From: Myxococcales bacterium
GTDB taxonomy: Bacteria; Myxococcota_A; Polyangia; GCA-2747355
DNA: 33,243 nucleotides
Direction: 5' to 3'
NCBI GenBank assembly: GCA_020431405.1
Contig: JAGQIK010000584.1
Location: 1-33,243, forward strand
Part shown: positions 7,688 to 15,878 of the stretch, piece after piece
Numbering within the stretch: the stretch's first letter is position 1
Layout: every line of letters starts with the position of its first letter
Program-made: the position numbers and the translations under genes
The notes under the pieces: model-generated
What the model was told of the DNA's origin: nothing
The model's input: only the letters and a program-made list of their open reading frames with translations
Database searches by the model: none

Positions 7688-10123
7688 CTAGCGCAGCTTG
7701 ATCGCCGCGTAGCGCGCTACCTCGCGCCAGGGCGGCGGCTTGCGTCCGACGCGTGCGCGCGCGTGCCCGCGCGTGACGTGCGACTCGATGGCGCTTCCCA
7801 GCGGCGCGCCGAGCACGCCGATGGCGGCGTAGCCGTCGTTGGGTGTCAGCCACAGCGGGGTCTTGGCGCCGAAGCGGGCCAGCATCGGCGCGGCGGTCTT
7901 CTGTTTGAAGGCGCGACCGGCGTCGCCGCGAGCGCCGAAGGCGACGATGGCGCCCTTGGGGAAGCGGTCGAGGTAGCGCGAGAGCTCGCCGAACATGGCG
8001 GGGTGGATGTGCACGTCGAAGCCGCGCTCGTCGATGACGGCGCCGCTGTTGCGGTCGATGATGGCGACGTTGAGGCCCTTGCGGTTGTGGCTGACGCGAC
8101 GGCCGGCGACCCAGATCTCGCAGAAGCGCCCGCCGTAGAGGCCGCCGCTGACGACAGCGATGTCGACGGGGCTCTTGCCGAGGTTGCCGCCCAGCTCGCG
8201 CGCGACCGGGCGCGGGCGCGGCAAGAAGTGGTAGAGGTCGAGACGGTTGATGCCGCGCTCGACGAGCTTGGCGGGGATGGCGAGGCGCAGCGTCGACCAG
8301 TGGCCGTGCGCGAGCGGGCCCTTGCCGACGCGCTTGCCGTTGAACGTGGCGAGCAGGCGTGTGCCGGGCTGAGCCGCACGCGCGCGCAGCAGCAGCGTCA
8401 CGGCGCCGGGGCGGTTGATCGGCAGGAAGATGTGGCCGTGCGGCCGGCGCAGCGGCACGTAGTGCACCGGACCGTCGCGCACGGGGAAGCCGAAGTCGCG
8501 CGAGAGGTTGTAGCGAAAGCGCAGGCTCGCCAGGCCCATCATCGAGTGCAGCAGCGGCTTTCCGGCCGGGTTGGTCGCCGGGTTGACCTCGCCGAGCAGG
8601 TAGCTGCCATCGATGCGATCGTAGACCTCGGGCGAGCCGCCGCGGCGGAAGGTGAACGCCAGCGAGCCAGGCAGCGACAGCGGGTTGCCGACAGCGCGAT
8701 AGAGCCGGTCGACCAGGCCGTTGGTGACGGTCATGTAGAGGCCCTGCGTCGAGCGCACCTGGTACCAGCGCAGGTTGCGCCGTCCGAAGTCGCGCATCCA
8801 GGCGATGTTGAAGATCGCCGCGGCGACGATGGCCGCGCCGGCGACCACGGCCGCGGTGCGGCGCGGGCGTGCCGCGAGGCGCGCGATGACGAAGCGCAGC
8901 GAGACGGCGAGGCCGTAGATGAAGATCGGCAGGCACGACGTGAAGCGCCGCGCCGAAAACTCCCAGCCCCACCAGTCGTGCACGGCGCCGCCCATGAAGG
9001 TGAACGCGGCGAAGACGAGCAGCAGCCAGCGGGCGCCGTAGAGGCCGCGCCACGCCGCGCCGAGGATGCCGAGCAGCGACAGCGCGTAGAGCGGCGCCGA
9101 CGGCAAGAGCCCGTTGCGTGGCGAGAACAGCGTCGAGTGCCAGGCGCTATCGGACCACCACAAAAAGCCCTCGCCCTGCGGGACGGTCAGCGGTGAGCCA
9201 TAGAGGTACGACCACATCAGAAGCTGCGGCGAAAAGACGAGCAGCGCTACGGCGGCGCCGAGCAGCGGGGCGCCGAGTGCGCGAAAGTCGCGGCGCATCA
9301 GCGCGGGCCACACGGCGGCGACGCCCGCTTCGAGCGGCAGCAGCACGAAGGGCAAGCACGCCGGACGCACCAGCACGGCGAAGCCGGTGAGCGCGCCGAG
9401 CAGCACGAAGCGGCGTGTGGTCATCTCGCGCCGCCAGCGCAGCCAGGCGAGCACCAGCAGCGAGGTGGCCATCGCGGCAGCGGCGTGCGAGTAGGAGGCG
9501 CGCGTCAGGCAGTAGTAGGGCAGCGGGCCGGCCAGCGCGCCGCCGATGGCGGTCCACAGCGCGAGCGACTCCTTGCGCCGCGCCGACAGCGGCGCGCTGA
9601 TGAAGCGCTCGCCCGCGCTCCGCGGCGGCGCTGGCGACTCGAAGCGTGCATCGGAGAGCAGGCGCAGCACCATCAGGTAGCACAGCAGCACGGCGAGCCA
9701 GCCGAACAGCAGCGAGCCGTAGAAGGTGCCGATCTGGTGCGCGCGCGAGAAGCCCTCGAGCGAGAGCGGCCGGCCCAGCGCGCGACCGATGCGCACCAGC
9801 GCGTGGGTCGCGGCGAAGAAGGGCGCCCAGCAGATCGCCGGACCGATGCCGAAGACATTGCGCGCGTGGCCCGTGCGCGTGGTGCCGAATCGGAACGGGT
9901 TGCCCCACTTGTCGTACTCGTTGGCGAACTCGAGATCACCGTCCATCTGCAGCGAGCGCAGGTAGACGTAGTAGTAGTAGCCGTCGAGCTCGGCGACGCC
10001 GCCGATGTGGCCCTGGTAGTCGCGCAGCGTGAAGTAGGCGAGGGTGCCCAGGCCGAGCAGCGCCAACAACCAGCGCGCGTCTCGGCGGCGCACGAGGCGC
10101 GATATCCTGCCGCTCTCTGCCAT
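7688..10123 (-). CDS. GT-C-type membrane glycosyltransferase fused to a C-terminal ILEI/FAM3-like domain
   Basis: An 811-residue protein starting at MAESGRIS (ATG at 10123). After one N-terminal helix comes the acidic loop motif LDGYYYYVYLRSLQMDGD, typical of GT-C enzymes that take sugars from polyprenyl-phosphate donors. About ten further membrane segments reach to about residue 430. A beta-sandwich-like region follows (GAVTLLLRARAAQPGTRL, then STLRLAIPAKLVERGINRLD). Residues about 670-785 then match the ILEI/FAM3 fold: KGLNVAIIDRNSGAVIDERG, LDRFPKGAIVAFGARGDA, and the closing DGYAAIGVLGAPLGSAIE. FAM3-like domains bind sugars in some glycosyltransferases such as POMGNT1. The reading frame stays open far upstream over accD, but only this start gives the expected N-terminus. 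It is convergent with kinase 1 and divergent from the exonuclease gene. Confidence 0.78.
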   Translation of the reverse strand: MAESGRISRLVRRRDARWLLALLGLGTLAYFTLRDYQGHIGGVAELDGYYYYVYLRSLQMDGDLEFANEYDKWGNPFRFGTTRTGHARNVFGIGPAICWAPFFAATHALVRIGRALGRPLSLEGFSRAHQIGTFYGSLLFGWLAVLLCYLMVLRLLSDARFESPAPPRSAGERFISAPLSARRKESLALWTAIGGALAGPLPYYCLTRASYSHAAAAMATSLLVLAWLRWRREMTTRRFVLLGALTGFAVLVRPACLPFVLLPLEAGVAAVWPALMRRDFRALGAPLLGAAVALLVFSPQLLMWSYLYGSPLTVPQGEGFLWWSDSAWHSTLFSPRNGLLPSAPLYALSLLGILGAAWRGLYGARWLLLVFAAFTFMGGAVHDWWGWEFSARRFTSCLPIFIYGLAVSLRFVIARLAARPRRTAAVVAGAAIVAAAIFNIAWMRDFGRRNLRWYQVRSTQGLYMTVTNGLVDRLYRAVGNPLSLPGSLAFTFRRGGSPEVYDRIDGSYLLGEVNPATNPAGKPLLHSMMGLASLRFRYNLSRDFGFPVRDGPVHYVPLRRPHGHIFLPINRPGAVTLLLRARAAQPGTRLLATFNGKRVGKGPLAHGHWSTLRLAIPAKLVERGINRLDLYHFLPRPRPVARELGGNLGKSPVDIAVVSGGLYGGRFCEIWVAGRRVSHNRKGLNVAIIDRNSGAVIDERGFDVHIHPAMFGELSRYLDRFPKGAIVAFGARGDAGRAFKQKTAAPMLARFGAKTPLWLTPNDGYAAIGVLGAPLGSAIESHVTRGHARARVGRKPPPWREVARYAAIKLR

Positions 10124-10183
10124 ATGCTCGCCGCAGTGTATCCCGCTGATTCGGCCGGCGCGATTGCGGTAGCATCGCCAGTC

Positions 10184-10924
10184 ATGGCGCCGACACACGA
10201 ATACCCGGGCGGCTATCTCGTTTTCGACATCGAGTCGGTGCCCGATCCGCGCCTGCACGCCCCCGTAGGCGAGCTGCCGCCGGGCGAGCGCGCGCCGATG
10301 GCGCCGATCCCCGAGCAGCGTATCGTGGCGCTGGCGGCGCTGCGCCTCGACGCCGACTATCGCCCGCTCTGGCATCGGCTGCTCGGCGGCAGCGCGCGCG
10401 ACGAGGCGACGATGCTGCGCGAGCTGGCGGCCGAGCTCGACGGCGCGCACGAGACCACCGCCATCGTCACCTTCGCCGGCCGGCACTTCGACGTGCCGCT
10501 GGTGCTGCTGCGCTCGATGGCCCATGGGCTCTCGGCGCGCTGGTACTACGCGTCGCGCGCCTACCGCGAGCGCGGCGGCGGCGGCGCCCACGTCGACCTG
10601 CAGGACTCGCTCGGCTACGTGCGCAACCTCTCGCTGCGCCGCGCCGTGCGGCTGTTCGGCCTGCCCGGCAAGCTCGACGTGCAGGGCGACGACGTCGAGG
10701 CGCTCTACGCCGCCGGCGAGCTCGAGCGCATCGAGGCCTATTGCCTGTGCGACGTGGCCCAGACGGCTTTTCTGCTGCTGCGGCTGCGCCTCGTTCAGGG
10801 TGTGCTGGACGGTGCGGCGTACCAGGCGCGGGCGCGCGCGCTCTACGACGCGCTGCGCGATGACGCCCGGTTGGCGGCACTTTTTGCCGCTACCGATACC
10901 AAGGCGCTGCTCGGCGCCGCTTGA
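10184..10924 (+). CDS. PolB-type 3'-5' exonuclease domain protein
   Basis: A 246-residue protein resembling the stand-alone exonucleases related to the proofreading domain of family B DNA polymerases (DNA_pol_B_exo2). Visible DEDD motifs are Exo I in LVFDIESVPD (Asp and Glu near the N-terminus), Exo II in FAGRHFDVPLV, and Exo III in IEAYCLCDVAQT. A HVDLQDSLGY segment lies between II and III. It is expected to trim single-stranded DNA or RNA ends in a two-metal reaction. The ATG at 10184 starts just before the conserved core. An in-frame ATG at 10124 would add 20 residues and would sit directly back-to-back with the ATG of the divergent glycosyltransferase gene. accD follows 33 bases downstream. 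Confidence 0.82.
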   Translation: MAPTHEYPGGYLVFDIESVPDPRLHAPVGELPPGERAPMAPIPEQRIVALAALRLDADYRPLWHRLLGGSARDEATMLRELAAELDGAHETTAIVTFAGRHFDVPLVLLRSMAHGLSARWYYASRAYRERGGGGAHVDLQDSLGYVRNLSLRRAVRLFGLPGKLDVQGDDVEALYAAGELERIEAYCLCDVAQTAFLLLRLRLVQGVLDGAAYQARARALYDALRDDARLAALFAATDTKALLGAA

Positions 10925-10957
10925 CTCGCCCCGAAGCCCCACGGTAATCGTGCCGCA

Positions 10958-11797
10958 ATGGCGTGGTGGAGACGCAAACGAGCCGTCACCGGCGAGGTCA
11001 AAAAGTCCGTGCCCAAGGGGGTATGGTCCAAATGCCCCTCGTGCGGCGAGATCCTCGTCGAATCGGACATCGTCGACAATCGCAGCGTCTGCCCGGCCTG
11101 CGGCTACCACCACCCGCTGACGGCACGCGACCGGCTGGCCTCGATCATCGACAAGGGCAGCTTCGTCGAGCTCGGCATGGGGGTCGAGCCCGAGGATCCA
11201 CTCGGCTTCAAGGACTCCAAGCGCTACCGAGACCGTATCAAGCAGGCCAAGAAGAAGTCGGGCGAGAGCGAGGCGGTGATCGCCGGCACGGCGACCATCG
11301 GCGGCCGGCCGGTGGGCGTGGGCGTGATGGTCTTCGCCTATATGGGCGGCTCGATGGGCTCGGTGGTGGGCGAGCGGCTGACGCGCATGCTCGAGGTTTC
11401 GCTCGAGCGCCGGCACCCGGCGATCATCTGCTCGGCCTCGGGCGGCGCCCGCATGCAGGAGGGGATCCTCTCGCTGATGCAGATGGCGAAGGTCACGGCC
11501 GCCATCTCGCGCCTGCGCGAGGCCGGACAGCCGTATATCTCGGTGATGCATCACCCGACCACCGGCGGCGTCGCGGCGAGCTTTTCGATGCTGGGCGACG
11601 TCAACATCGCCGAGCCGGGCGCGCTGATCGGCTTCGCCGGCCCGCGTGTGATCGAGCAGACGATCCGCCAGACGCTGCCCGAGGGCTTCCAGCGCTCGGA
11701 GTTTCTGCTCGAGCACGGCCACGTCGATATGATCGTGCAGCGCGAGGCGCTGCGTGATCGGCTCGACTACCTCGTCCGCATCCTCACGCATAGGTAG
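10958..11797 (+). CDS. accD: Acetyl-CoA carboxylase carboxyltransferase subunit beta
   Basis: AccD forms the carboxyltransferase with AccA and makes malonyl-CoA for fatty-acid synthesis. The 279-residue protein has the N-terminal zinc ribbon with four Cys (CPSC at 26-29, CPAC at 45-48), the crotonase-like core and the acyl-CoA binding blocks, including CSASGGARMQEGILSLMQMA and HHPTTGGVAASFSMLGD, then the GFAGPRVIEQTIRQ block. Length and order are normal for the family. Folate synthase gene folC begins five bases after its stop, a pairing common in bacteria that suggests a shared transcript with the upstream exonuclease gene. Confidence 0.96.
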   Translation: MAWWRRKRAVTGEVKKSVPKGVWSKCPSCGEILVESDIVDNRSVCPACGYHHPLTARDRLASIIDKGSFVELGMGVEPEDPLGFKDSKRYRDRIKQAKKKSGESEAVIAGTATIGGRPVGVGVMVFAYMGGSMGSVVGERLTRMLEVSLERRHPAIICSASGGARMQEGILSLMQMAKVTAAISRLREAGQPYISVMHHPTTGGVAASFSMLGDVNIAEPGALIGFAGPRVIEQTIRQTLPEGFQRSEFLLEHGHVDMIVQREALRDRLDYLVRILTHR

Positions 11798-11802
11798 AAC
11801 GG

Positions 11803-13095
11803 ATGACGGTGCTGGCGCCGGTGCTGGCTCGACTGCTGGCGCGCGCGCGCTTCGGCCTGCGCCCCGGGCTCGAGCGCACGCGGGCGCTGCTCGACACCCT
11901 CGGCGCGCCCGACGAGGGGCTGCGCGTGGTGCACGTGGCGGGCACCAACGGCAAAGGCTCGGTGGCCGCGATGTGCGCTGCAGGGCTCTCGCGTTGCGGG
12001 GTGCGGGTGGGGCTGTTCACGTCGCCGCACCTGGCGCGCTTCGCCGAGCGCGTGCGCGTCGACGGTCTCGAGCTCGACGACGCCGCGCTGGCGCGGCAGC
12101 TCGATCGCGCGCTGCAAGCGAGCGAGGAGGCGACGTTCTTCGAGATCGCGACGGCGGCGGCGCTGTGCGCCTTTCGCGAGGCGGGCGTCGACATCGCCGT
12201 GCTCGAGGTGGGCCTCGGCGGGCGGCTCGACGCCACCAACGCGGCACGCGGCGGGGTGGGCTCGGTCTCGCTGATCACGGCCATCGCGCGCGATCACCAG
12301 GCGGTGCTCGGCGAGGATCTGGCCGGCATCGCGCGCGAGAAGGCCGGGATCCTGCGCGTGGGTCGCCCGGCGATCGCGCTCGAGCCCGAGGATCCGGCGG
12401 TGCGGGCGGCGCTCGAGCAGTGCGCCGCCGAGCGCGGCGCTGGGCTGCGCTTCGTCGAAGCGCCGCGTGGTCGGCCCTTCGACTTCGAGGGATCGCGCTG
12501 GCGCTTGCGCAGCGTGACGCCGTCGCTCGGGGGGATCCACCAGTGCGCCAACGCCGCGCTGGCCCTCGCGGCTGGCGAGGCGCTCGACGTCGACGCGGAG
12601 CGCTACCGCGCCGGGCTCGAGCAGGCGCGCTGGGCCGGGCGCCTCGAGCAGATCGACGACGTGCTGCTCGACTGCGCCCACAACGAGGCGGGGGCGATCG
12701 CCCTAGCTTCGTACCTCGCAGGGGCCAACCGTGACCGTGCGTTGGCGTTGGTGTTCGGGCATCTCGACGACAAGGACGGGCGCTCGGGGATCGCGCCGCT
12801 GCTCCCGCATATCGGCGAGATCGTGCTCGTGGCGCCGCCCGGCGGGCGGGGGGCAGATCCGGCGTCGTTGGCGGCGTGGCTGCGCGCGCGGGGGCGTTCG
12901 GTGCGCATCGCTGACAGCGTGGCTGAAGCGCTCGCGGCGCGTCGCGGGCCGACGCTGGTGGCCGGGTCGATCTACTTGGTGGGCGCGGCGCGTGCGCTGC
13001 TGCTCGGCGAGCGGCCCGATCCCGTCGCCACCTCGGACCCCGCCGCGAAGCGCGAAATTCCATCGCGGCTCGCGCCGCGAGGAATATCAGATTGA
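11803..13095 (+). CDS. folC: Bifunctional dihydrofolate synthase / folylpolyglutamate synthase
   Basis: FolC is a Mur-ligase-like ATPase that adds glutamate to dihydropteroate and then to folates. The 430-residue protein shows the ATP loop HVAGTNGKGSVAAMCAAGL (about residues 44-62), the FTSPHLARFAERVRVDG block, LEVGLGGRLDATN, the ITAIARDHQAVLGEDLAGIA block with EKAGILR, and the C-terminal DCAHNEAG and FGHLDDKDG blocks. It starts five bases after accD. The last about 25 residues (after RALLLGERPD) look poorly conserved. A hairpin four bases after the stop may end the transcript. Confidence 0.95.
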   Translation: MTVLAPVLARLLARARFGLRPGLERTRALLDTLGAPDEGLRVVHVAGTNGKGSVAAMCAAGLSRCGVRVGLFTSPHLARFAERVRVDGLELDDAALARQLDRALQASEEATFFEIATAAALCAFREAGVDIAVLEVGLGGRLDATNAARGGVGSVSLITAIARDHQAVLGEDLAGIAREKAGILRVGRPAIALEPEDPAVRAALEQCAAERGAGLRFVEAPRGRPFDFEGSRWRLRSVTPSLGGIHQCANAALALAAGEALDVDAERYRAGLEQARWAGRLEQIDDVLLDCAHNEAGAIALASYLAGANRDRALALVFGHLDDKDGRSGIAPLLPHIGEIVLVAPPGGRGADPASLAAWLRARGRSVRIADSVAEALAARRGPTLVAGSIYLVGAARALLLGERPDPVATSDPAAKREIPSRLAPRGISD

Positions 13096-13098
13096 TTC

Positions 13099-13114
13099 GA
13101 CCGCTGACGCGGTC
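13099..13114. terminator. Hairpin after folC (no U-tract)
   Basis: A perfect six-base stem GACCGC/GCGGTC with a four-base loop lies just after the folC stop and before the promoter-like hexamers of the next gene. There is no T-run, so it is at best a weak or Rho-assisted stop, or a repressor site. Confidence 0.3.
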
Positions 13115-13118
13115 AAAT

Positions 13119-13147
13119 TCGTCACCGCCGAGACGACGGACTACAAT
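13119..13147 (+). promoter_or_regulatory. Sigma70-like promoter for the AMIN-like gene
   Basis: TCGTCA at 13119-13124 (4 of 6 to the consensus -35), a 17-base spacer, and TACAAT at 13142-13147 (5 of 6 to the -10). Transcription would start near 13154, about 20 bases before the ATG, with a GAGGAGG ribosome-binding site in between. Confidence 0.5.
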
Positions 13148-13174
13148 AGGCGCTCCCCTTCGAGGAGGCCCACC

Positions 13175-13771
13175 ATGCGAAGCACGACCCTCGTCGCGTT
13201 CCTGCTGCTGACGCTCGTCGGCTCGGACGCGCTAGCCCAGCGCCGGCTCGTCGTGCGTCCGGCCCGCAATGTCGATCACAGCGACCGCGACCCGTACCTG
13301 CCGTACGGCGGCGTGACCCTCTCCAAGGGAGGCGAGCCGCCCAAGCCGGTGCAGGCGCCAGCCGGCTGGGTCAACGTCAACTGGCCGGGCTTTCGCTACG
13401 TGCGCGACACGGGCACCGCCGAGGTGTTCCTGCAGATGAGCGGCACGCCGAGCTACAAGGTCAAACGCTCGGCCTACCGCGTGGTGGTCAAGCTCGAGAA
13501 GACACAGGCGCACCTGCGCAACACGTTCCGGCCGGTGATCACGCGCCACTTCCCGGGCGCTGTGTCGCGCTTCCGCGTGCGCAAGCGCAAGAACGGCGAG
13601 CTGTGGCTCGACATCCGCCTGCGCTACGCGCGCAAGCCGATCGTTCAGGTCAAAAACATCTCGCCCTACACCTACCTGGTGGTGTCCTTCCCGCGCGGTC
13701 GCCAGTACCGCATCCGCCGCGTGCGTCGCTGGAAGCGGCGCAGGATCGGCAACGTCAATCCGAACAAGTAG
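13175..13771 (+). CDS. Exported AMIN-like domain protein
   Basis: The ATG at 13175 has a strong GAGGAGG ribosome-binding site and opens a 198-residue protein. It has a cleavable signal peptide (VAFLLLTLVGSDALA then QRR). After a short polar linker, one domain of about 110 residues shows alternating strands: TAEVFLQMSGTPSYKVKRS, YRVVVKLEKTQ, FPGAVSRFRVRKRKNGELWL, and TYLVVSFPRGR. This pattern resembles AMIN domains, which bind peptidoglycan or localise envelope machines. The C-terminus is very basic (RRVRRWKRRR). The gene sits alone between folC and lptD with its own promoter. AMIN assignment is by pattern only. Confidence 0.6.
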   Translation: MRSTTLVAFLLLTLVGSDALAQRRLVVRPARNVDHSDRDPYLPYGGVTLSKGGEPPKPVQAPAGWVNVNWPGFRYVRDTGTAEVFLQMSGTPSYKVKRSAYRVVVKLEKTQAHLRNTFRPVITRHFPGAVSRFRVRKRKNGELWLDIRLRYARKPIVQVKNISPYTYLVVSFPRGRQYRIRRVRRWKRRRIGNVNPNK

Positions 13772-13787
13772 CCCTCTCGGGCTTTCT

Positions 13788-13815
13788 GGCCTCGGGCCTC
13801 GGGCCTCGGGCCTCG
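13788..13815. repeat. Four tandem GGCCTCG heptamers
   Basis: Four perfect head-to-tail copies lie in the 74-base gap between the AMIN-like gene and lptD. The same heptamer flanks the palindromic element at 743-763. Confidence 0.75.
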
Positions 13816-13845
13816 GACTGGTAGGCTCGCGCTGCGCGCTTCGCC

Positions 13846-15867
13846 GTGCGAGCCCCTCACGTGCATCGACGCAGCCTGCAACTCCTGACGCTGGTCACAG
13901 CGCTCTGCGCCGCTAGCTCGGCGCGGGGGCAGACGCTGCGCGCGGTGCGGCTGCGTATCACGCGCGCGCGCATCGAGGCCGAGGGGAGGGTGCGCCTCGG
14001 GCTCGGCGGCTGCCGATTGCTCGCCCACAAGCTCGTGCTCGATCGCCTGCGCCGCCGGCTCGAGGTCTTTCGCCCCGAGCTGCAGACGCCCGGGCTGCGG
14101 CTCACCGCCCGCCGTTTGCTGCGCGTGCCCTCGCAGATCGTCGCCGAGCACGCGCTCGTCGAGCTGTGCGCCTGCGCGTCACGCGGCGCCGGCCCCTCGC
14201 TGCGCGTTCGCGCGCGCCGCGCCCGTGTCTCGAGCGACGGCGCGCGCCTTCATCTGAGCTGGCCGGTGCTCTCGCTGGGCCGGCTGCCGCTGCTCGCCGC
14301 GCCTTACTGGGCGGTGCCGTTGCATCCCGGCGTGAGTGGCCTGCTCGCGCCGCAGCTCGGCTACAGCGCGCGCGACGGCGTGCGCTTGGCGCTGCCGGTC
14401 TACCTCGCGCCTTCATCCATCGCCGACGTGACGCTCGCCCCCGGCTTCGTGCAGTCACGTGGCGTGTCCATCGCCGCGCGCGCGCGCGTCTTCGCCCACG
14501 GTGACGCCGGCGCCACCATCGCCACACGCGTGCTCGACGACAGCGGAACCCTGCGCGCCGCCGCGCGCGGCGGGCTGTGGATCGACGGCGCGCGCCCGGG
14601 CACCTCGCTCGGCCTGGCCCTCGATCTCGTCTCGGACGAGACGTTGGTGCGCGACCTCTCGCGCGATCCCGACCGCGTCTTTTCGCCCTACGCGCGCACG
14701 CGCTTGTGGAGCGGCTGGGCGCGCGGTCCGGTCTACGCGATGCTGGCCCTCGACGCGCTCGAGCGCCTGCAGCCGCCGGCGCTCGAGACCGGCGCCACAG
14801 CACGCCCCAGCGATCCACGGCCGCTACGCGCGCGCGCGGCCGCCCGTATCGCGCTGGCGCCGCTGCCGCTCGCGTGGGGCTTCTTCGCGCTGGCCAGCGT
14901 CGACGCGGTCTACCGCAGCGACGCGCTGGCGCCATCCGCAGCGGGGGCGCCGACGCCCGCCCTCGGCAGCGAGCTCTTCCTCGAGGTCAGCCCCGCGCTG
15001 GCCTTGGCGCGCAGCATCGGTCGGTTGCTGCGCTTCGATGCCCTCGCGCGCTACCGGCTGCAGAGCGCGTTCGGCCTCGAGCGCGAAAACGACGGGCGGC
15101 GCAGCGAGCACTCGGCGCGTTTTGGCGCCGAGCTCTCGTTGCCGCTAGCGCGCCTATTCCGCGGGCCGCACGCCGAGCTGCGCCACGTGGTCTCGCCCTT
15201 CGTGGGGTGGCAGGCCGCCGTCGGCACGCGCCGCCTGGTCGAAGGTGGACGCTCGCTCGCCATCGGCGAGCACAACGCCGCGCTCGCCGGCGTGCGCAGC
15301 CAGCTGTGGCGCGATGGTCGCGCGCTCGCCCGCGGCGCGCTGGCGTTGCTCGCCGGCAGCGACACGCGCCGTCTGCTGGCGCGCCTGCGCCTCGGCACCC
15401 GCCATCACCTGGTGCTGCGCGGCCTCTTCGATCTCTCCTCGGCCGACGCCGGCGCGACGCCGCGCGCTGCCGACCTCGAAGGCCGCCTCTGCCTCGCCCC
15501 CGGCGCCGCGCTGCTGTGCGGCGGCTTCGTGCGTCAGCGCCTCTCCGCCCTCGGCGAGCTGCTCGCCACCGACGGCGCGCGCTGGTCGATCGTCAGCGCG
15601 CTCGACGCCGGCCCGGTCGACATCCCCGCTGCCGACCAGCTGCGCTTCGCGCTGCGCGCGCCCCTCGGTCGGCTCTCGCTAGCCCTCGCCCTCGCCGTCG
15701 ACGCGCGCAGCGGCCGGATTGCCTACGCGCGCTACCACGCCTCGGCGCGCTTTGGCTGCCGCGACTGCTACCGCGTCGGCGTCACCGTGCTGTCGCGCGA
15801 CGGCCAACGTTACGATGGGCTCGTCGAGCTGACGATACGGCCGGGCGCCCTCTGGGGCTGCCGCTAG
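13846..15867 (+). CDS. lptD: LPS-assembly protein LptD-like outer-membrane protein
   Basis: LptD is the outer-membrane beta-barrel that inserts LPS into the outer leaflet together with LptE. In this 673-residue protein a signal peptide (ending SSARGQ, about residue 29) precedes a short LptA/OstA-like beta region, with GRVRLGLGGCRLLAHKLVL and the LRLTARRLLRVPS segment. The LptD core follows: LSLGRLPLLAAPYWAVPL, GLLAPQLGYSARDGVRLALP and VTLAPGFVQSRGVSIAARAR, then long barrel-like strands. Cys residues in the N-domain (56, 108, 110) and at the C-terminus (GCRDCYR, WGCR) recall the inter-domain disulfides of LptD. The start is GTG at 13846; GTG at 13861 is an equally possible start. It is shorter than E. 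coli LptD. Confidence 0.75.
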   Translation: MRAPHVHRRSLQLLTLVTALCAASSARGQTLRAVRLRITRARIEAEGRVRLGLGGCRLLAHKLVLDRLRRRLEVFRPELQTPGLRLTARRLLRVPSQIVAEHALVELCACASRGAGPSLRVRARRARVSSDGARLHLSWPVLSLGRLPLLAAPYWAVPLHPGVSGLLAPQLGYSARDGVRLALPVYLAPSSIADVTLAPGFVQSRGVSIAARARVFAHGDAGATIATRVLDDSGTLRAAARGGLWIDGARPGTSLGLALDLVSDETLVRDLSRDPDRVFSPYARTRLWSGWARGPVYAMLALDALERLQPPALETGATARPSDPRPLRARAAARIALAPLPLAWGFFALASVDAVYRSDALAPSAAGAPTPALGSELFLEVSPALALARSIGRLLRFDALARYRLQSAFGLERENDGRRSEHSARFGAELSLPLARLFRGPHAELRHVVSPFVGWQAAVGTRRLVEGGRSLAIGEHNAALAGVRSQLWRDGRALARGALALLAGSDTRRLLARLRLGTRHHLVLRGLFDLSSADAGATPRAADLEGRLCLAPGAALLCGGFVRQRLSALGELLATDGARWSIVSALDAGPVDIPAADQLRFALRAPLGRLSLALALAVDARSGRIAYARYHASARFGCRDCYRVGVTVLSRDGQRYDGLVELTIRPGALWGCR

Positions 15868-15878
15868 CTGAAAGCGAA

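Noticed and set aside
10124-11791. Upstream extension of the glycosyltransferase frame (over 500 extra codons across the exonuclease and accD)
   Set aside because: The extension is antisense to accD and the exonuclease, both well supported, and has no family motif. The expected membrane N-terminus begins at 10123.
13788-13815. Heptamer run as a CRISPR array
   Set aside because: Units are seven bases with no spacers, and there are no cas genes.
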